This document shows, piece after piece, positions 27,304-34,731 of a stretch of 64,000 nucleotides of DNA (position 1 is the first letter of the stretch; every line of letters starts with the position of its first letter). A program made the position numbers and the translations under genes. Location of the stretch: the NCBI GenBank assembly GCA_046327915.1, contig JAXLXO010000011.1:1-64000 (forward strand), written 5' to 3'. Below the pieces are notes generated by a model. The model was not told the DNA's origin. It searched no databases and saw only the letters and a program-made list of their open reading frames with translations. Origin of the DNA: VGTK01 sp046327915. Its GTDB lineage: Bacteria; Desulfobacterota; Binatia; UBA12015.

Positions 27304-28349
27304 ATGTCGAGTCAATCCAAAGGCAGCCTGGGGAACTTCTTCGAGGACTTCGAGGTCGGCAGCGAGCTCGTGTGTCCGACGCCGCGCGTGCTGACGTCGG
27401 CCGAGACCGCGTGGCACATCGCGACCACCAACGACCGCACGCCGCGCTTCTGCGGCGCGGAAGGAACGTCCACCCGCTGGTCGTGTTCCACCTCGTGATC
27501 GCGCAGACGGTTCGCCAGGTGTCGCTCAACGCGCGCGCGAACCTCGGCTACGCCGGCATGATCTGGCGCGCGCCGGTGTTCCACGGTGACGAGATCACGA
27601 CGACGATCCGCATCGTCGGCCTGAAGGAGAACTCGAACAAGCAGACCGGCAACGTCTTCGTCGCGACCACGGGCCGCAACCAGAAGGGCGAGACCGTCCT
27701 CGAGTACACGCGCTGGGTGATGGTCAAGAAGCGCGACGACACGAAGGCGACGAAGTACCTCGACGAGCCGGTGACGCCGAAGCTCCCGAAGCAGGTCGCG
27801 GTCGAGGATCTGCCTGCGTTCCCGGGCGCGCTGCCGACCACGGCGCAGACCGGCGGCAAGTTCTTCTTCGAGGACTACGCCGCGGGCGAGCGCATCTACC
27901 ACCACGACGGCATGACGGTGAACCACTCCGACCACATGTCGTACACGCGCCTCTTCCAGAACTCGGCGAAGGTGCACTTCGACGAGCTGCGCACGGACGG
28001 CAAGCCGCTGGTCTACGGCGGCTTCCCGCTGTCGGTCGCGTACGCGCAGGCGTTCAACGGGCTCGAGAACCGGTCGGGGATCGTCGCGATGAACTCGGGC
28101 GCGCACGCGAACCCCTGCTACGCCGGCACGACGATCTACTCGTACACCGACGTGCTGGAGACGCACGCGCTCGGCGATGCTCCTGCGGGCGCGCTGCGCC
28201 TTCGCCTCGTCGCCGTCAAGGACGGCGATCCGTCGGAGGAGTCGGACTTCCAGATGCGCGTCTCCGACGGCAAGGGCGGCGAGCGCTACAACCCGCGCGT
28301 GCTGCTCGACATGGACTACTTCGAGCTGATGCCGAAGCGCGGCCGCTGA
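27304..28349 (+). CDS. MaoC-type enoyl-CoA hydratase resembling mesaconyl-CoA hydratase, frame broken near 27465
   Basis: Start ATG 27304 gives a first part to about 27465 (GNFFEDFEVG, TPRVLTSAE), and the next frame continues NVHPLVVFHLV to 28349. The composite has about 348 residues and two hot-dog modules. SLNARANLGYAG and VLEYTRWVMVKKRD resemble mesaconyl-CoA hydratase (Mch) of the ethylmalonyl-CoA pathway as I remember it. One base appears lost near GCGGAAGG. If the resemblance is functional, the cluster processes C5-branched acyl-CoA, but a general R-specific hydratase is possible. Confidence 0.78.
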
Positions 28350-28366
28350 GCGGCGGGAGACGGTCA

Positions 28367-29338
28367 ATGAAGGACTTCGGCGGCAGGATCGCGGTCGTCA
28401 CCGGCGGCGGCACGGGCATGGGGCGCGAGCTCGTGCGCCAGCTCGCGGCCGAGGGCTGCCACGTCGCGATGTGCGACGTGTCGGCGGACAACATGGCCGA
28501 GTCGCGCACGCTCGCGCTCGAGAAGGCTCCCGCCGGGACGCGCGTCACGACGACGGTCGCGGACGTCGCCGACGAGCGGCAGCTCGAAGCGTTCCGCGAC
28601 GCGGTGATCCGCGAGCACGCGACCGACCACGTGAACCTCGTGTTCAACAACGCGGGCATCGGCGCCGGCGGCAGCTTCATCCGCGACACGCGCGAGGACT
28701 GGGAGCGCACGTTCGGCGTCTGCTGGTACGGCGTGTACTACGGCTCGCGCGTGTTCATGCCGCTGCTGCTGAAGAGCACCGAGGGACACCTCGTCAATAC
28801 CAGCAGCGTGAACGGCTTCTGGGCGTCGCTCGGGCCGCAGACGGCGCACACCGCGTACAGTGCCGCGAAGTTCGCGGTGAAGGGCTTCACCGAGGCGCTG
28901 GTCAACGACTGCCGCCTGAACGCGCCGCACGTGAAGGTGTCGCTCGTGATGCCGGGGCACATCGGCACGTCGATCGTGATCAACACCGCGCGCATCATGG
29001 GACGCGAGCCGCAGAATCTGAGCTCGGAGCAGCTCGAGGACACGCGCAAGATGATCGCGCGCATGGGCTTCGAGGTCGGCGCCGTTCCCGACGACATGCT
29101 GCGCGAGCTTCTGCAGCAGCGTGCCGAGGCGTTCCGCGATCAGGCGCCGATGTCGGCGTCCGACGCGGCGAAGGTGATCCTCGACGGCGTGCGTGCCGAG
29201 CGCTGGCGCATCCTCGTCGGCCACGACGCGGAGGTCCTCGACGAGATGGTCCGCGAGACGCCGGAGGAGGCCTACGAGGCGTCGTTCATGGAGCGCTTCG
29301 TGAAGGCCGCGGGCTGGAACTTCGGCGGGCGCTCGTAG
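28367..29338 (+). CDS. Short-chain dehydrogenase/reductase
   Basis: A 323-residue classical SDR: nucleotide-binding TGGGTGMG at residues 12-19, the NNAG-type motif in NNAGIG, and catalytic Tyr164 and Lys168 in YSAAK. The C-terminus is longer than in 250-residue SDRs, as in fatty-acyl or ketoreductase-like members. It ends the catabolic run 17 bases after the hydratase gene and is probably cotranscribed. Substrate not known. Confidence 0.9.
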   Translation: MKDFGGRIAVVTGGGTGMGRELVRQLAAEGCHVAMCDVSADNMAESRTLALEKAPAGTRVTTTVADVADERQLEAFRDAVIREHATDHVNLVFNNAGIGAGGSFIRDTREDWERTFGVCWYGVYYGSRVFMPLLLKSTEGHLVNTSSVNGFWASLGPQTAHTAYSAAKFAVKGFTEALVNDCRLNAPHVKVSLVMPGHIGTSIVINTARIMGREPQNLSSEQLEDTRKMIARMGFEVGAVPDDMLRELLQQRAEAFRDQAPMSASDAAKVILDGVRAERWRILVGHDAEVLDEMVRETPEEAYEASFMERFVKAAGWNFGGRS

Positions 29339-29377
29339 GACCGCCGACCGGCGACAAATTGTATTCGCGGCGCTACT

Positions 29378-29406
29378 CCCGCCCCTTCCGGGACCCCGGG
29401 GGCGGG
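29378..29406 (+). terminator. GC hairpin after the catabolic cluster
   Basis: CCCGCCCC at 29378-29385 pairs with GGGGCGGG at 29399-29406, around a loop that can form a further CGGG/CCCG pair. It lies 40 bases after the SDR stop and ends 18 bases before the coiled-coil gene. No T-run follows, so termination is only plausible. Confidence 0.4.
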
Positions 29407-29423
29407 GCTAGAGTTCGCCCATC

Positions 29424-29790
29424 GTGGTGACCTTCGACACCCTGGCCTATGCCAAGCGCCTGCGCGGTGCGGGCCTGACCGATGAGCAGGCCTTCGTGCA
29501 CGCTGAGGCGCTTGCCACGGCGCTCGGCGAGATTCTCGTGACGAAGCAGGACCTGAACGAGCTGGCGACGAAGGACGACCTGCACCGGCTCGAGCTGGCG
29601 ACGAAGGAGGAGTTCGCGTCGGTGCGCCAGGAGATGAGCAGCGAGTTCGCGTCGGTGCGCCAGGAGATGAGCGGCGAGTTCGCCGCCGTTCGGCAGGACA
29701 TGCGCGCGCTGGAGTTGCGCATGACGTTGCGGGTCAGCGCGCTGTTCTCGATCGGGATTGGTGCGCTGGCGGCTGATCAAGCTCGGCTGA
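29424..29790 (+). CDS. Small coiled-coil membrane-anchored protein (DUF1640-like), frame broken near 29778
   Basis: The chain starts VTFDTLAYAKRLR, continues as a heptad-rich coil containing TKQDLNEL-ATKDDL and two copies of EFASVRQEMS, and ends in a hydrophobic tail. In the present frame the tail is read past its natural end; shifted by one base, the tail reads LIKLG and stops at 29788-29790, which is the common ending of this family (helix, then LIKL). I therefore give 29790 as the end. The open frame as sequenced runs on to 29957, over the end of the thiolase gene on the other strand. Function is not established; relatives are single-span coiled-coil proteins. Confidence 0.6.
29610..29705 (+). 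repeat. 33-base tandem repeat inside the coiled-coil gene
   Basis: Units at 29610-29642 and 29643-29675 differ at one base and encode the same 11 residues apart from a final Ser/Gly; a third, degenerate copy follows to 29705. The 11-residue period keeps the coiled-coil register approximately and points to recent unit duplication. Confidence 0.85.
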
Positions 29791-29850
29791 CCGATCCCGT
29801 TTCGCCGGGCGCGGCGCGGATGCGCAGTGCCTCCGCGCCGCGCCCGACTC

Positions 29851-31002
29851 TCACCCCTTCTCGTACATCGCGACGACGCAGGCCCCGCCGAGGCCGACGT
29901 TGTGCTGCAGCGCGAGCTTCGCGCCCTCGACTTGGCGCTTTTCGGCCTGGCCGTTGAGCTGGCTCACCAGCTCGAAGCACTGCGCGAGACCGGTCGCGCC
30001 GAGCGGGTGGCCCTTCGACAGCAGTCCGCCCGACGGATTGACGACCCACTTGCCGCCGTACGTGACCTGATCCTCGTCGATGAGACGTCCGCCCTGGCCC
30101 TCGGGGCAGAGCTGCAGCGACTCGTACGTGACCAGCTCGTTGGTCGAGAAGCAGTCGTGCAGCTCGATCACCTGCACGTCGTTCGGGCCGTAGCCGCTCA
30201 TCTCGTAGACGTCCTGCGCCGCGCGCCGCGACATGCCGACGCCGATCATGCCGAGGAAGCCGAGGTTCCAGTCCTCGGGACGGTCGGTCTGCATCGACAT
30301 CGCCCTGATCTTGACGGGCTTCGAGATGCCGTGCTTCGCCGCGTACTCGGGCGAGCACAGGATCGCCGCGCCCGCGCCGTCGGAGGTCGGGCAGCACTGC
30401 ATGATGGTCAGCGGGTCGTAGACCATGCGCGACGCGAGGACCTCCTCCAGCGTGCACGCGTCGCGGTACTGCGAGCGCGGGTTGTTCACCGAGTGGCGGT
30501 GGTTCTTGACGCTGACCTTGGCGAACTGCTCGGCGGTCGTGCCGTACAGCTCCATGTGCTGGCGTCCGCCGTTGCCGAACATGACCGCGGCCTGCGGCGG
30601 CTTCTTCTCCTCTTCCTTGTAGTTCTGCTTGAGGCCCTCGAGCTGCGAGTCGAGCGAGCCCTTGGTCATCTTCTCGAAGCCGAAGCAGAGCACGCACTCG
30701 CTCATGCCCGACGTGATCGCCTGCCAGCCGAGGAAGAGCGCGTTCGAGCCGGTCGAGCAGTAGTTGTGGACGTTGAAGACGGGCAGTCCGCCGAGGCCCA
30801 TCGAGTAGAGCGCGCGCTGTCCCTGCGCGCTCATGCCCGAGACGTACCCGCAGTAGGCCTGCTCGAAGTCCGCGGCCGGGGTCTTCGACATGTCGAGCGC
30901 GCCGCGCACCGCCTCTTCCACGAGCTCGACGTAGTTGCGGTTGCAGCGCTCGAACTTGGTCATGCCGACCCCGATCACGCAGACGTCTCTTCCCTTCTTC
31001 AT
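29851..31002 (-). CDS. SCP-x-type thiolase / lipid-transfer-associated acyltransferase
   Basis: A thiolase-fold protein of about 383 residues. The nucleophile is Cys82 in NYCSTGSN and the C-terminal loop is GHPLGATG. HDCFSTNEL replaces the NEAF motif of biosynthetic thiolases, which marks the SCP-x/lipid-transfer subgroup acting on branched or sterol side-chain acyl-CoA. The final GGACVV loop retains a Cys. ATG 31002 is preferred; GTG 31009-31011 lies only two bases from AGGAG. It is divergent from the second acyl-CoA dehydrogenase across a 206-base gap. Confidence 0.88.
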   Translation of the reverse strand: MKKGRDVCVIGVGMTKFERCNRNYVELVEEAVRGALDMSKTPAADFEQAYCGYVSGMSAQGQRALYSMGLGGLPVFNVHNYCSTGSNALFLGWQAITSGMSECVLCFGFEKMTKGSLDSQLEGLKQNYKEEEKKPPQAAVMFGNGGRQHMELYGTTAEQFAKVSVKNHRHSVNNPRSQYRDACTLEEVLASRMVYDPLTIMQCCPTSDGAGAAILCSPEYAAKHGISKPVKIRAMSMQTDRPEDWNLGFLGMIGVGMSRRAAQDVYEMSGYGPNDVQVIELHDCFSTNELVTYESLQLCPEGQGGRLIDEDQVTYGGKWVVNPSGGLLSKGHPLGATGLAQCFELVSQLNGQAEKRQVEGAKLALQHNVGLGGACVVAMYEKG

Positions 31003-31208
31003 GTCGCTCACGTCTCCTGGGTTTGGATTCCGGCTCGTTCGGGCGATCGCCCTACTCGGTGTCGGGAGAAGCTAGTCGGAGCGACGCCCCGAGGGCAAGC
31101 GGGTCGTGCGCGGGGCTGAACACTTCATTTCAAGCTTCTTCGGCTGCGGTCGCCAACATCAAGCAAGGCGACCACCTGTCGAGCCGAAGCAGCCCACGAG
31201 GACGAGCC

Positions 31209-32350
31209 ATGGATCTGTCGTACACCCCCGAAGAGGAAGCGTTCCGCGCCAAGGTCCGGAAGTGGCTGCAGGAGAACGTCCCGGCCCACGACCAGAACCG
31301 GACCCTCGACAGCGCGCGCGCCTGGCAGCGCAAGCTGCACGAGGGCGGCTTCCTCGGCGCCGCGTGGCCGAAGGAGTACGGCGGCGCCGGACTCTCCGAG
31401 ATGGAGCAGGCGATCCTCAACGAGGAGATGGTCCGCGCGCGCGCGCGCCGCAGGCGATCAACCAGATGGCGATCTGGTGGGTCGGACCCGCGCTGATGAA
31501 GTACGGGACCGAGGAGCAGAAGAAGCGCTTCATCCCGAAGATCCTCACCTGCGAGGAGATCTGGGCGACCGGCTACTCGGAGCCGTCGTCGGGCTCGGAC
31601 ATGGCCGCGGCCCGCACCAGCGCCGTGCGCGACGGCGACTTCTACGTCGTCAACGGCCAGAAGATCTGGACCACGCTGGCGCACATCTCGGACTGGTACT
31701 TCATCCTCGTCCGCACCTCGACGGAAGGTCCGAAGTGGGCCGGCCTGACGATGCTGCTCATGGACCTGAAGAGCCCGGGCGTGACCATCAAGCCGATCAA
31801 GCAGATCGATGGCGGCTCGGAGTTCAACGAGGTCTTCATGACCGACGTGCGCGTCCCGGTCGCGAACCGTCTCGGCGAGGAAGGCCAGGGCTGGGAGATC
31901 GTGTCGAGCGCGCTGGTCAACGAGCGCTCGGGCATCGCCGGCAGCATCCGCTCCGACCAGACGCTCGACTGGATCATCAAGACCGCGCAGCAGCAGGGCA
32001 AGACGAAGGATCCGAACGTGCGCCAGAAGATCGCCGACCTCGCGATCAAGGGCAGCATCATGCGCTGCGCCGGCCTGCGCTCGATGACCGACGCGCTGAA
32101 CAAGCGTCTCAACCCGCACCTGTCGGCGGCGATGAAGCTCATGGGCACGCTGCTGGTGCAGGAGTTCTCCGAGACCGGCGTCGAGCTGCTCGGACCCTAC
32201 GGCGTGCTGATGAACGACAGCCGCGCGCCGTTCGAGGGCAAGTGGGCGAAGCAGATGCTCGGCGACCGCTCGATGACGATCGCGGGCGGCACCAGCGAGG
32301 TGCAGCGCAACATCGTCGCGCAGCGCGTGCTCGGACTGCCGCGGCGGTAG
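31209..32350 (+). CDS. Second acyl-CoA dehydrogenase, frame broken near 31445
   Basis: ATG 31209 gives DLSYTPEEEAFR to EEMVRARA; from about 31445 the adjacent frame continues ARAPQAINQMAIWWVGP to the stop at 32350. The break falls in a long CG/GC run (CGCGCGCGCGCG), where one base seems lost. The joined protein has about 380 residues with YSEPSSGSDMA and GGTSEVQRN, complete for an ACAD. It resembles the first ACAD here and other long-chain or sterol-type members. Probable partner of the divergent SCP-x thiolase. Confidence 0.88.
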
Positions 32351-32380
32351 CCGCGCGAGGCAGGCGCGGCGGCCTGCCGG

Positions 32381-32899
32381 TCAGGGCTTCGCGGTCGTGA
32401 TCGGCAGCGTGAACTCGATCAGCACCGGACCGGAGCCGGTCGCGAGATCGACCCGCGCGTCGACGGTCGGACCGTCGAGCTTCGGCAGCGGCGCCTCGAG
32501 CGCGTCGCCCTTCCGCGCCAGCTTGACGGTGCGCGGCGTCTGCGGCGACGCGGCGTCGCGCAGCGTCGCGGTGCCGGACACGCCGTCGAGCGCGAGCGGC
32601 GCGCGGTGCAGATCCGACAGGTAGACGCGGATCGTGCCGGCACCGAGCACGACCTCGACGTGCCGCGTGCCCGCCATGCCGACCACGCCGCCGTGCCGCG
32701 GCGTGTGATCGTGCACCATCACCTCGTCGGCCTGGTGCGCCGCGTGCGGATTCGTCGCGGCCGTCGGAGCGGGCGGGGCGTCGGCCGCCGCGGCGTGCGA
32801 GGAAGCGTACGCGCAACAGAGCAACGTACCGAACGCGGCGACGCACGCCGCGCCGCGCGCGACTCGTGCCGATCCGCGCGCGCGGCGCGCTTCCGGCAT
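32381..32899 (-). CDS. Exported His-rich protein with HGG motif
   Basis: A 172-residue protein with a signal-like N-terminus (about residues 15-40), then a His-rich segment (NPHAAHQ, HDHTPRHGG) and a strand-rich domain with RVYLSDLHR. The HGGVVGMAG-RHVEVV pattern recurs in exported proteins near metal-efflux systems, so metal binding is possible but not shown. No efflux genes adjoin it. Seventeen bases downstream of the VOC gene on the same strand. Confidence 0.6.
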   Translation of the reverse strand: MPEARRARGSARVARGAACVAAFGTLLCCAYASSHAAAADAPPAPTAATNPHAAHQADEVMVHDHTPRHGGVVGMAGTRHVEVVLGAGTIRVYLSDLHRAPLALDGVSGTATLRDAASPQTPRTVKLARKGDALEAPLPKLDGPTVDARVDLATGSGPVLIEFTLPITTAKP

Positions 32900-32916
32900 C
32901 CGATGCGGGTGCGCGC

Positions 32917-33306
32917 TCAGGCCGGCTGGCTCAGGACGAGCGGAACGCCGTGCGTGTGCGCGACGTCGACGCGCAGCACGCGACGCCCGCCGGCATCGGT
33001 CTCGAGCTCGGAGCGCAGGCCGCGCTCCTTCAGGGTCACCTGCGCCGCGCTCAGGTCCGGCACCTCGATCTCGATCTGGAAGAGGCCCTCGCCGCGCGTC
33101 GCGACGCTCTCGGCGGCGGGCCCGCTGGTGCCCGAGCGCAGCTCGATCTCGGCCTTGCCGATCGTCAGGAACGCGCTCGACGAGCCGGTCTTCGCGTCGG
33201 TCGTGCGGCGCGCGAGCGCGAAGCCGAAGTTCTTCTGGAAGGTCGCGAGCGCCGCGTCGACGTCCTTGACCGCCGCGGTGAGGGTCTTGAGCTGTCCTGC
33301 CTGCAT
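32917..33306 (-). CDS. VOC (glyoxalase/bleomycin-resistance fold) protein
   Basis: A 129-residue VOC protein with two beta-alpha-beta-beta-beta halves: LKTLTAAVKDVDAALATFQKNFGF and the second ending in VDVAHTHGVPLVL, which is the usual metal-site region. Members include glyoxalases, epimerases and dioxygenases. The fold is clear; the reaction is not. It lies 9 bases from the DUF2939 gene. Confidence 0.8.
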   Translation of the reverse strand: MQAGQLKTLTAAVKDVDAALATFQKNFGFALARRTTDAKTGSSSAFLTIGKAEIELRSGTSGPAAESVATRGEGLFQIEIEVPDLSAAQVTLKERGLRSELETDAGGRRVLRVDVAHTHGVPLVLSQPA

Positions 33307-33315
33307 GCCGGCTCG

Positions 33316-33864
33316 CTAACCCTCGCCGCGGTGTGCGTCAACGGCGCGGCTCGTCGGCGCGGTCGCGGTCGCCGGGGACTTGCGCTCGCGCGGCTGCACG
33401 CGCAGCAGCGCCGTGATCGGCGTGATGCCGACGATGCGCCAGCCCTTGCTCGGCTGGTTGCCGAGAACCAGGTCGACGGTCTTCTCGCCGGTCGGCAGCG
33501 TGAAGTACGCGAGGTCGCCGTCGCGCCGCATGCCCCACCACGCCGCGAAGATGTCGCCGCCGGTGATCTCGAGCGGGTGCTCCGGGTCGGTGAAGACCGT
33601 CGTGACCTTGCCGCCGCCCATCACCACCGCGGCGAGCTGTCCGAGGTCGAGCCCGTTGCGGCCGTCGAGCTCGTCGACGGCGCGCTGCGTGACCGACGCG
33701 ATGTCGACCATCTTGCCGATCTGCTCGGTGTCGTTCGCGTCGATCGCGGACTTCAGCCGCCACAGCGCCCACGTGGGCGTGCTCGGCAGAACCGCGGCGA
33801 AGACCCCGACCGCGATCGAGAGGACCGCGCCCACGAGGGCCCCGGCAACGAACCCGCGACGCAT
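33316..33864 (-). CDS. DUF2939-like membrane-anchored protein
   Basis: A 182-residue protein with one N-terminal hydrophobic segment (about residues 6-28), then PTWALWRLKSAIDANDTEQIGKMVD, the common opening of DUF2939 proteins. The middle has a phospholipid-scramblase-like or lipid-binding-like strand pattern and the tail is disordered. Function unknown in the family. Probably exported or facing the periplasm. Confidence 0.7.
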   Translation of the reverse strand: MRRGFVAGALVGAVLSIAVGVFAAVLPSTPTWALWRLKSAIDANDTEQIGKMVDIASVTQRAVDELDGRNGLDLGQLAAVVMGGGKVTTVFTDPEHPLEITGGDIFAAWWGMRRDGDLAYFTLPTGEKTVDLVLGNQPSKGWRIVGITPITALLRVQPRERKSPATATAPTSRAVDAHRGEG

Positions 33865-33914
33865 CGCACCCCTATATCAGGCCGGGGCGGGGCCGCCCAT
33901 CCCGGAACCGGACG

Positions 33915-34673
33915 TCAGGCGGCGGCGGCTTCGCTGCGGAAGCGCGCCATGGTGTCCCGGATCTGGCGCTCGCACTCCGCGACGATCGCGTACGGGTCGT
34001 CGCCCGGCTTGCGCTCGATCGGGTCGCCCGCCCAGAAGCGCAGGCGGACGCCCCAGGGGATCGGCTTCATCCCGTGCTGCATGATGCGCCACGAGTTGTC
34101 GATGCAGACCGGCACGACGGGCGCGTCGGGCGCCTCCTTCAGCAGGGTCACGGTCCCGACCGGCTTGAACGGTCCGAGCTCGCCGCCGCGCGCCCGCGTG
34201 CCCTCGGGGTAGATCACCGCCGAGCAGCCGTACGCGACCACCTCGCGCGCGAGCTTGTGGATCGCCTTGACGGCGCTCTCGCGGTCCTTCCGGTCGATCA
34301 GCGCGTGCCCGCCCCGGCGCAGCTGCACCGAGATCGAAGGAATCCACTTCGCGAGCTCCAGCTTCGAGATGTACTTCGGAAAGTTGGTGAAGAACTGCCA
34401 GCCGAACACCGGAATGTCGAACATGCTCTGGTGGTTCGAGACGATGATGTACGACGTGCGGGGCTTGATGTTCGGCGAGCGCTCCACCTCGACCCGGATG
34501 CCGGCGAGGCGCATGTCCGCGATCAGGACGCTCTGCAGCGCGCCCATGACGTAGTCGCTCGGCGTGCGGCCGAACAGGAACGTGATCCGCATGATCACGT
34601 CGAAGACCAGGAGCGTCAGCCCGAAGGCGACGGCGAAGAGGACGGTCCCGACCCAGCTCAGGATGGTGCGCAT
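33915..34673 (-). CDS. plsC: 1-acyl-sn-glycerol-3-phosphate acyltransferase (PlsC family)
   Basis: A 252-residue acyltransferase with a membrane helix at the N-terminus, the catalytic HxxxxD at His81-Asp86 (NHQSMFD) and the glycerophosphate-binding YPEGTR motif. It makes phosphatidic acid from lysophosphatidate at the inner membrane. Whether it is the housekeeping enzyme or a paralogue cannot be decided. It lies 50 bases upstream of the DUF2939 gene on the same strand. Confidence 0.9.
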   Translation of the reverse strand: MRTILSWVGTVLFAVAFGLTLLVFDVIMRITFLFGRTPSDYVMGALQSVLIADMRLAGIRVEVERSPNIKPRTSYIIVSNHQSMFDIPVFGWQFFTNFPKYISKLELAKWIPSISVQLRRGGHALIDRKDRESAVKAIHKLAREVVAYGCSAVIYPEGTRARGGELGPFKPVGTVTLLKEAPDAPVVPVCIDNSWRIMQHGMKPIPWGVRLRFWAGDPIERKPGDDPYAIVAECERQIRDTMARFRSEAAAA

Positions 34674-34731
34674 GGCCAGCGCCCGAGCTTTCGCATGCAG
34701 CCCCGCGAAACGCCAGACGCGCCGCGGCCGC

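Noticed and set aside
29851..29957. Extension of the coiled-coil gene to 29957
   Set aside because: The tail after about 29778 is Arg/Pro-rich shadow sequence over the thiolase end; the natural family ending is found one frame over at 29790.
31425..31465. Programmed ribosomal frameshift in the second acyl-CoA dehydrogenase
   Set aside because: The break is in a CG-dinucleotide run with no X-XXY-YYZ heptamer and no downstream pseudoknot that I can see; an indel error is simpler, and similar breaks occur in six other genes.
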